DNA of 64,000 nt from Antedon mediterranea (Eukaryota; Echinodermata; Crinoidea; Comatulida; Antedonidae): contig NC_092671.1 of NCBI RefSeq assembly GCF_964355755.1, positions 22,038,001 to 22,102,000 of the forward strand, in the 5' to 3' direction. Below the pieces are notes generated by a model. The model did no database searches. It was not told the origin of the DNA and was given only the letters and a program-made list of their open reading frames with translations. Position 1 is the first letter of the stretch. Every line of letters begins with the position of its first letter. The translations under genes and the position numbers were made by a program. Positions 1-11,600 of the stretch are shown here, piece after piece.

Positions 1-616
1 GTTAACATAAAAACATCAAAGTGTACAGAATAGCTTCAAATCGCATTTGGAGACGTTTTAGACCATTTTGTGATTTTCGAAAAAAACTTGTTAACATAAA
101 AACACCAAAGTGCTTAGAATAGCTTCAAATCGCATTTGGAGACGTTTTAGACCATTTTGTGATTTTCGAAAAACTTGTTAATATAAAAACACCAAAGTAC
201 TTAGAATAGCTTCAAATCGCATTTGGAGACGTTTTAGACCATTTTGTGATTTTCGAAAAAACTTGTTAACATAAAAACACCAAAGTTCTTAAAATAGCTT
301 CAAATCGCATTTGGAGACGTTTTAGACCATTTTGTGATTTTCGAAAAAACTTGTTAACACAAAAACACCAAAGTGTTTAGAAAAGCTTCAAATCGCATTT
401 GGAGAAGTTTTAGACCATTTTGTGATTTTCGAAAAAACTTGTTAACATAAAAACACCAAAGTGTTTAGAAAAGCTTCAAATCGCATTTGGAGACGTTTTA
501 GACCATTTTGGGATTTTCGAAAAAACTTGTTAACATAAAAACACCAAAGTGCTTAGAATAGCTTCAAATCGCATTTGGAGACGTTTTAGACCATTTTGTA
601 ATTTTCAAAAAAACTT

Positions 617-704
617 GTTAACATAAAAACACCAAAGTTCTTAGAATAGCTTCAAATCGCATTTGGAGACGTTTTAGACCATTTTGTGCATTTCGATGAA
701 ACTT
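617..704 (+). repeat. Type A' monomer, junction to type B (88 bp)
   Basis: An A monomer whose 3' part changes to gtgcatttcgatgaaactt, replacing the usual gtgattttcg plus A run. This ending almost always precedes a type B monomer starting ggttac, so it marks the entry into the recurrent A'-B-C-D set. Examples recur near 1,837, 2,696, 3,550, 4,150, 6,390, 7,253, 8,107, 15,850, 16,630 and throughout the rest of the window. The ending probably comes from a B/C-like 3' half (gagcatttcgat) joined to an A-like 5' half, which would make it a chimeric monomer that then spread. Confidence 0.85.
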
Positions 705-781
705 GGTTACACAAAAACATCAAAGTCCTTAAAATCACATTATAAACCGTTTTAGACCATTTGAGCATTTCGATAACACTT

Positions 782-868
782 TTCACACAAAAACATCAAA
801 GAGCACAATATAGCTTAATATCCTATTTAAAAACGTTTTAGACCATTTTGAGCATTTCGACAAAACTT
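782..868 (+). repeat. Type C monomer (about 87 bp)
   Basis: It starts ttcacacaaaaacatcaaagagc, continues with acaatatagcttaatatc and a tatttaaaaacg block, and ends gagcatttcgacaaaactt. The middle (taatatcgtattt) replaces the tcaaatcgcatttgg of type A. It typically follows type B. Private forms such as gcataaaataggttaatatc (near 3,150, 4,950, 5,450, 20,200, 29,500, 36,730) and a cctattt or cttattt variant distinguish duplicated blocks. Confidence 0.9.
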
Positions 869-956
869 TTTCACACAAAACACCAAAGTGCTTAGAATAC
901 CTTCAAATCGCATTTGGAGACGTTTTTAGACCATTTTGTGTTTTTCGAAAAAACTT
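869..956 (+). repeat. Type D monomer (87-88 bp)
   Basis: It starts tttcacacaaaacaccaaag, with four rather than five A before cacc, then reads like type A with ttagaataccttcaaatcg. This copy has an extra t in cgtttttagacc. It normally follows type C and returns the array to type A. Where this form is 87 bp, a multiple of three, it lets a reading frame continue for two monomers, which accounts for the short open frames scattered in the window. Confidence 0.85.
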
Positions 957-1132
957 GTTAACATAAAAACATCAAAGTTTACAGAATAGCTTCAAATCGC
1001 ATTTGGAGACGTTTTAGACAATTTTGTGATTTTCGAAAAAACTTGTTAATATAAAAACACCAAAGTGCTTAGAATAGCTTCAAATCGCATTGGGAGACGT
1101 TTTAGACCATTTTGTGATTTTCGAAAAAACTT

Positions 1133-2263
1133 GTTAACATAAAAACATCAAAGTGTACAGAATAGCTTCAAATCGCATTTGGAGACGTTTTAGACCATTT
1201 TGTGATTTTCGAAAAAACTTGTTAACATAAAAACACCAAAGTGCTTAGAATAGCTTCAAATCGCATTTGGAGACGTTTTAAACCATTTTGTGATTTTCGA
1301 AAAAACTTGTTAACATAAAAACACCAAAATGTTTAGAATAGCTTCAAATCGCATTTGGAGACGTTTTAGACCATTTTGTGATTTTCGAAAAAACTTGTTA
1401 ATATAAAAACACCAAAGTACTTAGAATAGCTTCAAATCGCATTTGGAGACGTTTTAGACCATTTTGTGATTTTCGAAAAAACTTGTTAACATAAAAACAC
1501 CAAAGTTCTTAAAATAGCTTCAAATCGCATTTGGAGACGTTTTAGACCATTTTGTGATTTTCGAAAAAACTTGTTAACACAAAAACACCAAAGTGTTTAG
1601 AAAAGCTTCAAATCGCATTTGGAGAAGTTTTAGACCATTTTGTGATTTTCGAAAAAACTTGTTAACATAAAAACACCAAAGTGTTTAGAAAAGCTTCAAA
1701 TCGCATTTGGAGACGTTTTAGACCATTTTGTAATTTTCAAAAAAACTTGTTAACATAAAAACACCAAAGTTCTTAGAATAGCTTCAAATCGCATTTGGAG
1801 ACGTTTTAGACCATTTTGTGCATTTCGATGAAACTTGGTTACACAAAAACATCAAAGTCCTTAAAATCACATTATAAACCGTTTTAGACCATTTGAGCAT
1901 TTCGATAACACTTTTCACACAAAAACATCAAAGAGCACAATATAGCTTAATATCCTATTTAAAAACGTTTTAGACCATTTTGAGCATTTCGACAAAACTT
2001 TTTCACACAAAACACCAAAGTGCTTAGAATACCTTCAAATCGCATTTGGAGACGTTTTAGACCATTTTGTGTTTTTCGAAAAAACTTGTTAACATAAAAA
2101 CATCAAAGTTTACAGAATAGCTTCAAATCGCATTTGGAGACGTTTTAGACAATTTTGTGATTTTCGAAAAAACTTGTTAATATAAAAACACCAAAGTGCT
2201 TAGAATAGCTTCAAATCGCATTGGGAGACGTTTTAGACCATTTTGTGATTTTCGAAAAAACTT
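1133..2263 (+). repeat. 1.13-kb higher-order unit, copy 2 of a tandem pair
   Basis: It matches 1-1132 at an offset of 1,132, including the caaagtcctt marker at 1,853. It differs by one gained monomer (the aaaatgttt form at 1,309-1,396) and one lost monomer. The loss produced a hybrid at 1,661-1,748: its 5' half matches the monomer at 441-528 and its 3' half (gtaattttc) matches 529-616. The net length is nearly unchanged. Confidence 0.82.
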
Positions 2264-4504
2264 GTTAACATAAAAACATCAAAGTGTACAGAATAGCTTC
2301 AAATCGCATTTGGAGACGTTTTAGACCATTTTGTGATTTTCGAAAAAAACTTGTTAACATAAAAACACCAAAGTGCTTAGAATAGCTTCAAATCGCATTT
2401 GGAGACGTTTTAAACCATTTTGTGATTTTCGAAAAAACTTGTTAACATAAAAACACCAAAATGTTTAGAATAGCTTCAAATCGCATTTGGAGACGTTTGA
2501 GACCATTTTGTGATTTTCGAAAAAACTTGTTAACACAAAAACACCAAAGTGATTAGAATAGCTTCAAATCGCATTTGGAGACGTTTTAGACCATTTTCTG
2601 ATTTTCGAAAAAACTTGTTAACATAAAAACACCAAAGTGATTAGAATAGCTTCAAATCGCATTTGGAGACGTTTTAGACCATTTTGTGCATTTCGATGAA
2701 ACTTGGTTACGCAAAAACATCAAAGTGATTAAAATCACATTATAAACCGTTTTAGACCATTTTGAGCATATCGATAAAACTTTTTACACAAAAACATCAA
2801 AGAGCACAAAATAGCTTAATATCGTATTTGGAAACGTTTTAGAACATTTTGTGATTTTCGAAAAAACTTGTTAACATAAAACACCAAAGTGTACAGAATA
2901 GCTTCAAATCGCATTTGGAGACATTTTAGACCAATTTGTGATTTTCGAAAAAACTAGTTAACATAAAAACACCAAAGTGCTAAGAATAGCTTCAAATCGC
3001 ATTTGGAGACATTTTAGACCAATTTGTGATTTTCGAAAAAACTTGGTTACACAAAAACATCAAAGTGCTTAAAATCACATTATAAAACCGTTTTAGACCA
3101 TTTTGAGCATTTCGATAACACTTTTCACACAAAAACATCAAAGAGCATAAAATAGGTTAATATCGTATTTAAAAACGTTTTAGACCATTTTGAGCATTTC
3201 GACAAAACTTTTTCACACAAAACACCAAAGTGTACAGAATAGCTTAATATCGTATTTAAAAACGTTTTTGACCATTTTGTGATTTTCGAAAAAACTTGTT
3301 AACATAAAAACACCAAAATGTTTAGAATAGCTTCAAATCGCATTTGGAGACGTTTTAGACCATTTTGTGATTTTCGAAAAAACTTGTTAACACAAAAACA
3401 CCAAAGTGATTAGAATAGCTTCAAATCGCATTTGGAGACGTTTTAGACCATTTTGTGATTTTCGAAAAAACTTGTTAACATAAAAACACCAAAGTGATTA
3501 GAATAGATTCAAATCGCATTTGGAGACGTTTTAGACCATTTTGTGCATTTCGATGAAACTTGGTTACGCAAAAACATCAATGTGCTTAAAATCACATTAT
3601 AAACCGTTTTAGACCATTTTGAGCATATCCATAAAACTTTTTACACAAAACACCAAAGTGCTTAGAATAGCTTCAAATCGCATTTGGAGACGTTTTAGAC
3701 CATTTTGTGATTTTCGACAAAACTTTTTCACACAAAACACCAAAGTGCTTAGAATACCTTCAAATCGCATTTGGAGACGTTTTAGACCATTTTGTGATTT
3801 TCGAAAAAACTTGTTAACATAAAAACATCAAAGTGTACAGAATAGCTTCAAATCGCATTTGGAGACGTTTTAGACCATTTTGTGATTTTCGAAAAAACTT
3901 GTTAACATAAAAACACCAAAGTGCTTAGAATAGCTTCAAATCGCATTAAGAGACGTTTTAGACCATTTTGTTATTTTCGAAAAAACTTGTTAACATAAAA
4001 ACACCAAAATGTTTAGAATAGCTTCAAATCGCATTTGTAGACGTTTTAGACCATTTTGTGATTTTCGAAAAAACTTGTTAACACAAAAACACCAAAGTGA
4101 TTAGAATAGCTTCAAATCGCATTTGGAGACGTTTTAGACCATTTTGTGCATTTCGATGAAACTTGGTTACGCAAAAACATCAAAGTGCTTAAAATCACAT
4201 TATAAACCGTTTTAGACCATTTTGAGCATATCGATAACACTTTTCACACAAAAACATCAAAGACCACAATATAGCTTAATATCGTATTTAAAAACGTTTT
4301 AGACCATTTTGAGCAATTCGACAAAACTTTTTCACACAAAACACCAAAGTGCTTAGAATAGCTTCAAATCGCATTTGGAGACGTTTTAGACCATTTTGTG
4401 ATTTTCGAAAAAACTTGTTAACATAAAAACATCAAAGGGCTAAGAATAGCTTCAAATCGCATTTGGAGACATTTTAGACCAATTAGTGATTTTCGAAAAA
4501 ACTT

Positions 4505-5010
4505 GGTTACACAAAAACATCAAAGTGGTTAAAATCACATTATAAACCGTTTTAGACCATTTTGAGCATATCGATAAAATTTTTTACACAAAAACATCAA
4601 AGAGCACAAAATAGCTTAATATCGTATTTGGAAACGTTTTAGAACATTTTGTGATTTTCGAAAAAACTTGTTAACATAAAACACCAAAGTGTACAGAATA
4701 GCTTCAAATCGCATTTGGAGACATTTTAGACCAATTTGTGATTTTCGAAAAAACTTGTTAACATAAAAACACCAAAGTGCTAAGAATAGCTTCAAATCGC
4801 ATTTGGAGACATTTTAGACCAATTTGTGATTTTCGAAAAAACTTGGTTACACAAAAACATCAAAGTGCTTAAAATCACATTATAAAACCGTTTTAGACCA
4901 TTTTGAGCATTTCGATAACACTTTTCACACAAAAACATCAAAGAGCATAAAATAGGTTAATATCGTATTTAAAAACGTTTTAGACCATTTTGAGCATTTC
5001 GATGAAACTT
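4505..5010 (+). repeat. 506-bp B-C-A-A-B-C module, copy 1
   Basis: It starts with the B monomer at ggttacacaaaaac. It then runs through a C-like monomer with gtatttggaaacg and gaacattttg, two A monomers with gacattttagaccaa, another B monomer and a C monomer ending gatgaaactt. The rare string aaaattttttacac lies at about 4,576. The same module occurs in pairs near 49.3-50.3 kb and 52.2-53.2 kb, and singly near 53.8-54.3 kb. Confidence 0.8.
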
Positions 5011-5516
5011 GGTTACGCAAAAACATCAAAGTGTTTAAAATCACATTATAAACCGTTTTAGACCATTTTGAGCATATCGATAAAATTTTTTACACAAAAA
5101 CATCAAAGAGCACAAAATAGCTTAATATCGTATTTGGAAACGTTTTAGAACATTTTGTGATTTTCGAAAAAACTTGTTAACATAAAACACCAAAGTGTAC
5201 AGAATAGCTTCAAATCGCATTTGGAGACATTTTAGACAAATTTGTGATTTTCGAAAAAACTTGTTAACATAAAAACACCAAAGTGCTAAGAATAGCTTCA
5301 AATCGCATTTGGAGACATTTTAGACCAATTTGTGATTTTCGAAAAAACTTGGTTACACAAAAACATCAAAGTGCTTAAAATCACATTATAAAACCGTTTT
5401 AGACCATTTTGAGCATTTCGATAACACTTTTCACACAAAAACATCAAAGAGCATAAAATAGGTTAATATCGTATTTAAAAACGTTTTAGACCATTTTGAG
5501 CATTTCGACAAAACTT
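5011..5516 (+). repeat. 506-bp module, copy 2
   Basis: An immediate tandem repeat of 4,505-5,010 with the rare aaaattttt string at 5,082. It starts ggttacgc instead of ggttacac because the preceding C monomer ends gatgaaactt, like an A' monomer. It ends with the ordinary gacaaaactt. The length is again 506 bp. Confidence 0.8.
5351..5429 (+). repeat. Type B monomer, short variant (77-79 bp)
   Basis: It starts ggttacacaaaaacatc, has caaagtgcttaaaatcacattat followed by aaccgttttagacc, and ends gagcatttcgataacactt. Compared with type A it lacks about 10 bp of the agcttcaaatcgcatttgg region, which explains the short length. The copy at 705-781 is 77 bp because it reads ccatttgag, with one t fewer. 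Shorter derivatives exist: one reads catcaaagtcacattat near 13,640 and 58,070, another catcaaagtaataatcac near 12,700, 48,380 and 51,285. These serve as block markers. Confidence 0.9.
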
Positions 5517-5691
5517 TTTCACACAAAACACCAAAGTGTACAGAATAGCTTAATATCGTATTTAAAAACGTTTTAGACCATTTTGTGATTTTCGAAAAAA
5601 CTTGTTAACATAAAAACACCAAAGTACTTACAATAGCTTCAAATCGCATTAGGAGACGTTTTAGACCATTTTGTGATTTTCGAAAAAACTT

Positions 5692-8500
5692 GTTAACATA
5701 AAAACATCAAAGTGTACAGAATAGCTTCAAATCGCATTTGGAGACGTTTTAGACCATTTTGTGATTTTCGAAAAAAACTTGTTAACATAAAAACACCAAA
5801 GTGCTTAGAATAGCTTCAAATCGCATTTGGAGACGTTTTAGACCATTTTGTGATTTTCGAAAAAACTTGTTAATATAAAAACACCAAAGTACTTAGAATA
5901 GCTTCAAATCGCATTTGGAGACGTTTTAGACCATTTTGTGATTTTCGAAAAAACTTGTTAACATAAAAACACCAAAGTTCTTAAAATAGCTTCAAATCGC
6001 ATTTGGAGACGTTTTAGACCATTTTGTGATTTTCGAAAAAACTTGTTAACACAAAAACACCAAAGTGTTTAGAAAAGCTTCAAATCGCATTTGGAGAAGT
6101 TTTAGACCATTTTGTGATTTTCGAAAAAACTTGTTAACATAAAAACACCAAAGTGTTTAGAAAAGCTTCAAATCGCATTTGGAGACGTTTTAGACCATTT
6201 TGGGATTTTCGAAAAAACTTGTTAACATAAAAACACCAAAGTGCTTAGAATAGCTTCAAATCGCATTTGGAGACGTTTTAGACCATTTTGTAATTTTCAA
6301 AAAAACTTGTTAACATAAAAACACCAAAGTTCTTAGAATAGCTTCAAATCGCATTTGGAGACGTTTTAGACCATTTTGTGCATTTCGATGAAACTTGGTT
6401 ACACAAAAACATCAAAGTCCTTAAAATCACATTATAAACCGTTTTAGACCATTTGAGCATTTCGATAACACTTTTCACACAAAAACATCAAAGAGCACAA
6501 TATAGCTTAATATCCTATTTAAAAACGTTTTAGACCATTTTGAGCATTTCGACAAAACTTTTTCACACAAAACACCAAAGTGCTTAGAATACCTTCAAAT
6601 CGCATTTGGAGACGTTTTAGACCATTTTGTGTTTTTCGAAAAAACTTGTTAACATAAAAACATCAAAGTTTACAGAATAGCTTCAAATCGCATTTGGAGA
6701 CGTTTTAGACAATTTTGTGATTTTCGAAAAAACTTGTTAATATAAAAACACCAAAGTGCTTAGAATAGCTTCAAATCGCATTGGGAGACGTTTTAGACCA
6801 TTTTGTGATTTTCGAAAAAACTTGTTAACATAAAAACATCAAAGTGTACAGAATAGCTTCAAATCGCATTTGGAGACGTTTTAGACCATTTTGTGATTTT
6901 CGAAAAAACTTGTTAACATAAAAACACCAAAGTGCTTAGAATAGCTTCAAATCGCATTTGGAGACGTTTTAAACCATTTTGTGATTTTCGAAAAAACTTG
7001 TTAACATAAAAACACCAAAATGTTTAGAATAGCTTCAAATCGCATTTGGAGACGTTTTAGACCATTTTGTGATTTTCGAAAAAACTTGTTAACACAAAAA
7101 CACCAAAGTGATTAGAATAGCTTCAAATCGCATTTGGAGACGTTTTAGACCATTTTCTGATTTTCGAAAAAACTTGTTAACATAAAAACACCAAAGTGAT
7201 TAGAATAGCTTCAAATCGCATTTGGAGACGTTTTAGACCATTTTGTGCATTTCGATGAAACTTGGTTACGCAAAAACATCAAAGTGCTTAAAATCACATT
7301 ATAAACCGTTTTAGACCATTTTGAGCATATCGATAAAACTTTTTACACAAAAACATCAAAGAGCACAAAATAGCTTAATATCGTATTTGGAAACGTTTTA
7401 GAACATTTTGTGATTTTCGAAAAAACTTGCTAACATAAAACACCAAAGTGTACAGAATAGCTTCAAATCGCATTTGGAGACATTTTAGACCAATTTGTGA
7501 TTTTCGAAAAAACTTGTTAACATAAAAACACCAAAGTGCTAAGAATAGCTTCAAATCGCATTTGGAGACATTTTAGACCAATTTGTGATTTTCGAAAAAA
7601 CTTGGTTACACAAAAACATCAAAGTGCTTAAAATCACATTATAAAACCGTTTTAGACCATTTTGAGCATTTCGATAACACTTTTCACACAAAAACATCAA
7701 AGAGCATAAAATAGGTTAATATCGTATTTAAAAACGTTTTAGACCATTTTGAGCATTTCGACAAAACTTTTTCACACAAAACACCAAAGTGTACAGAATA
7801 GCTTAATATCGTATTTAAAAACGTTTTAGACCATTTTGTGATTTTCGAAAAAACTTGTTAACATAAAAACACCAAAATGTTTAGAATAGCTTCAAATCGC
7901 ATTTGGAGACGTTTTAGTCCATTTTGTGATTTTCGAAAAAACTTGTTAACACAAAAACACCAAAGTGATTAGAATAGCTTCAAATCGCATTTGGAGACGT
8001 TTTAGACCATTTTGTGATTTTCGAAAAAACTTGTTAACATAAAAACACCAAAGTGATTAGAATAGATTCAAATCGCATTTGGAGACGTTTTAGACCATTT
8101 TGTGCATTTCGATGAAACTTGGTTACGCAAAAACATCAATGTGCTTAAAATCACATTATAAACCGTTTTAGACCATTTTGAGCATATCCATAAAACTTTT
8201 TACACAAAACACCAAAGTGCTTAGAATAGCTTCAAATCGCATTTGGAGACGTTTTAGACCATTTTGTGATTTTCGACAAAACTTTTTCACACAAAACACC
8301 AAAGTGCTTAGAATACCTTCAGATCGCATTTGGAGACGTTTTAGACCATTTTGTGATTTTCGAAAAAACTTGTTAACATAAAAACATCAAAGTGTACAGA
8401 ATAGCTTCAAATCGCATTTGGAGACGTTTTAGACCATTTTGTGATTTTCGAAAAAACTTGTTAACATAAAAACACCAAAGTGCTTAGAATAGCTTCAAAT
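5692..8500 (+). repeat. 4,559-bp higher-order period, copy 2 (matches to about 8.5 kb)
   Basis: The first 1,132 bp match window positions 1-1132 almost base for base, including the gtcctt marker at 6,413. From 6,824 on, the sequence follows 2,264 onward at an offset of 4,559-4,560. Only scattered substitutions were noticed, for example gcttaaaat at 7,287 against gattaaaat in the first copy, and ttcagatcgc near 8,319. The match decays at about 8,500, where this copy carries an extra gtgcttag monomer before the aaaatgttt monomer. Confidence 0.78.
5781..5868 (+). repeat. Type A monomer, reference example (88 bp)
   Basis: This is a clean copy of the commonest monomer. In order it carries gttaacataaaaac, caccaaagtgcttagaat, agcttcaaatcgcatttgg, agacgttttagacc, attttgtgattttcg and a six-A run ending in ctt. 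Length varies between 87 and 89 bp mainly because the A run has five to seven residues. Sub-variants used as markers elsewhere include gtgtacag, gtacttag, gttcttag, gtgattag, gtgctaag and aaaatgttt after the caaag block. Further markers are cattggg or cattagg for catttgg, and gacattttagaccaa for gacgttttagacca. Confidence 0.95.
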
Positions 8501-8609
8501 CGCATTAGGAGACGTTTTAGACCATTTTGTGATTTTCGAAAAACTTGTTAACATAAAAACACCAAAGTGCTTAGAATAGCTTCAAATCGCATTTGGAGAC
8601 GTTTTAGAC

Positions 8610-11600
8610 CATTTTGTGATTTTCGAAAAAACTTGTTAACATAAAAACACCAAAATGTTTAGAATAGCTTCAAATCGCATTTGGAGACGTTTTAGACCAT
8701 TTTGTGATTTTCGAAAAAACTTGTTAACACAAAAACACAAAAGTTATTAGAATAGCTTCAAATCGCATTTGGAGACGTTTTAGACCATTTTGTGCATTTC
8801 GATGAAACTTGGTTACGCAAAAACATCAAAGTGCTTAAAATCACATTATAAACCGTTTTAGACCATTTTGAGCATATCGATAACACTTTTCACACAAAAA
8901 CATCAAAGAGCACAATATAGCTTAATATCGTATTTAAAAACGTTTTAGACCATTTTGAGCATTTCGACAAAACTTTTTCACACAAAACACCAAAGTGCTT
9001 AGAATAGCTTCAAATCGCATTTGGAGACGTTTTAGACCATTTTGTGATTTTCGAAAAAACTTGTTAACATAAAAACATCAAAGTGCTAAGAATAGCTTCA
9101 AATCGAATTTGGAGACATTTTAGACCAATTTGTGATTTTCGAAAAAACTTGGTTACACAAAAACATCAAAGTGGTTAAAATCACATTATAAACCGTTTTA
9201 GACCATTTTGAGCATTTCGATAACACTTTTCACACAAAAACATCAAAGTGCTTAGAATAGCTTCAAATCGCATTTGGAGACGTTTTAGACCATTTTGTGA
9301 TTTTCGAAAAAAACTTTTTAACATAAAAACACCAAACTGCTAAGAATAGCTTCAAATCGCATATGGAGACAATTTAGACCATTTTGTGATTTTCGAAAAA
9401 ACTTGTTAACATAAAAACACCAAAGTGCTTAGAATACCTTCAAATCGCATTTGGAGACATTTTAGACCATTTTGTGATTTTCGAAAAGACTTGTTAACAT
9501 AAAAACATCAAAGTGCTAAGAATAGCTTCCAATCGCATTTGGAGACGTTTTAGACCATTTTGTGATTTTCGAAAACAACTTGTTAACATAAAAACACCAA
9601 AATGCTTAGTATAGCTTCAAATCGCATTTGGAGACGTTTTAGACCAATTTGTGATTTTCGAAAAAACTTGGTTACACAAAAACATCAAAGTGGATAAAAT
9701 CACATTATAAACCGTTTTAGACCATTTTGAGCATATCGATAACACTTTTCACACAAAAACATCAAAGAGCACAATATAGCTTAATATCGTATTTAAAAAC
9801 GTTTTAGACCATTTTGAGCATTTCGACAAAACTTTTTCACACAAAACACCAAAGTGCTTAGAATAGCTTCAAATCGCATTTGGAGACGTTTTAGACCATT
9901 TTGTGATTTTCGAAAAAACTTGTTAACATAAAAACATCAAAGTGCTAAGAATAGCTTCAAATCGAATTTGGAGACATTTTAGACCAATTAGTGATTTTCG
10001 AAAAAACTTGGTTACACAAAAACATCAAAGTGGTTAAAATCACATTATAAACCGTTTTAGACCATTTTGAGCATTTCGATAACACTTTTCACACAAAAAC
10101 ATCAAAGTGCTTAGAATAGCTTCAAATCGCATTTGGAGACGTTTTAGACCATTTTGTGATTTTCGAAAAAAACTTTTTAACATAAAAACACCAAACTGCT
10201 AAGAATAGCTTCAAATCGCATATGGAGACAATTTAGACCATTTTGTGATTTTCGAAAAAACTTGTTAACATAAAAACACCAAAGTGCTTAGAATACCTTC
10301 AAATCGCATTTGGAGACGTTTTAGACCATTTTGTGATTTTCCAAAAAACTTGTTAACATAAAAACATCAAAGTGTACAGAATAGCTTCAAATCGCATTTG
10401 GAGACGTTTTAGACCATTTTGTGATTTTCGAAAAAACTTGTTAACATAAAAACACCAAAGTGCTTAGAATAGCTTCAAATCGCATTAGGAGACGTTTTAG
10501 ACCATTTTGTGATTTTCGAAAAAACTTGTTAACATAAAAACACCAAAGTGCTTAGAATAGCTTCAAATCGCATTTGGAGACGTTTTAGACCATTTTGTGA
10601 TTTTCGAAAAAACTTGTTAACATAAAAACACCAAAATGTTTAGAATAGCTTCAAATCACATTTGGAGACGTTTTAGACCATTTTGTGATTTTCGAAAAAA
10701 CTTGTTAACACAAAAACACCAAAGTGATTAGAATAGCTTCAAATCGCATTTGGAGACGTTTTAGACCAATTTGTGCATTTCGATGAAACTTGGTTACGCA
10801 AAAACATCAAAGTGCTTAAAATCACATTATAAACCGTTTTAGACCATTTTGAGCATATCGATAACACTTTTCACACAAAAACATCAAAGAGCACAATATT
10901 GCTTAATATCTTATTTAAAAACGTTTTAGACCATTTTGAGCATTTCGACAAAACTTTTTCACACAAAACACCAAAGTGCTTAGAATAGCTTCAAATCGCA
11001 TTTGGAGACGTTTTAGACCATTTTGTGATTTTCGAAAAAACTTGTTAACATAAAAACATCAAAGTGCTAAGAATAGCTTCAAATCGCATTTGGAGACATT
11101 TTAGACCAATTAGTGAATTTCGAAAAAACTTGGTTACACAAAAACATCAAAGTGGTTAAAATCACATTATAAACCGTTTTAGACCATTTTGAGCATTTCG
11201 ATAACACTTTTCACACAAAAACATCAAAGTGCTTAGAATAGCTTCAAATCGCATTTGGAGACGTTTTAGACCATTTTGTGATTTTCGAAAAAAACTTTTT
11301 AACATAAAAACACCAAACTGCTAAGAATAGCTTCAAATCGCATATGGAGACAATTTAGACCATTTTGTGATTTTCGAAAAAACTTGTTAACATAAAAACA
11401 CCAAAGTGCTAAGAATAGCTTCAAATCGCATATGGAGACAATTTAGACCATTTTGTGATTTTCGAAAAAAACTTGTTAACATAAAAACACCAAAGTGCTT
11501 AGAATACCTTCAAATCGCATTTGGAGACGTTTAAGACCATTTTGTGATTTTCGAAAAAACTTGTTAACATAAAAACACCAAAGTGCTTAGAATAGCTTCA

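Larger units (their letters stand above)
1..1132 (+). repeat. 1.13-kb higher-order unit, copy 1 of a tandem pair
   Basis: A 13-monomer series beginning with the gtgtacag A monomer. It runs through gtactt, gttctt and two gtgtttagaaaagc forms to A'-B-C-D, then gtttacag and cattggg monomers. The private marker catcaaagtcctt lies at about 719. The same series starts again at 1,133, and a closely matching copy starts at 5,692. The window opens at a monomer start, so the block may continue upstream. Confidence 0.85.
1133..5691 (+). repeat. 4,559-bp higher-order period, copy 1
   Basis: Markers here recur about 4,559-4,560 bp later: the unit start at 1,133 and 5,692, the aaaatgttt/gtgattag/ttctg series near 2,460-2,600 and 7,020-7,160, and the D-type pair with catatccataaaac near 3,625 and 8,184. 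The region 4,300-5,690 holds the 506-bp module pair. Its counterpart in the second copy is replaced by different blocks, so the 4,559-bp match is clear only up to about 3,930. Confidence 0.75.

Noticed and set aside
3619-3822. A 67-codon open frame on the + strand, nearly identical at 8,178, 12,736, 48,416 and 51,322
   Set aside because: The peptide repeats its own units (FTQNTKVLRI, IWRRFRPFCDFR) because it is the monomer translated twice. It stays open because a type D monomer of a length divisible by three keeps the frame. No start context, domain or promoter; its recurrence follows block duplication, not gene conservation.
5781-5868. CENP-B box
   Set aside because: TTCGAAAAAAC partly fits the 5' half of the mammalian CENP-B box (TTCGNNNNA), but the CGGG half is absent in every monomer type, so the box is not supported.
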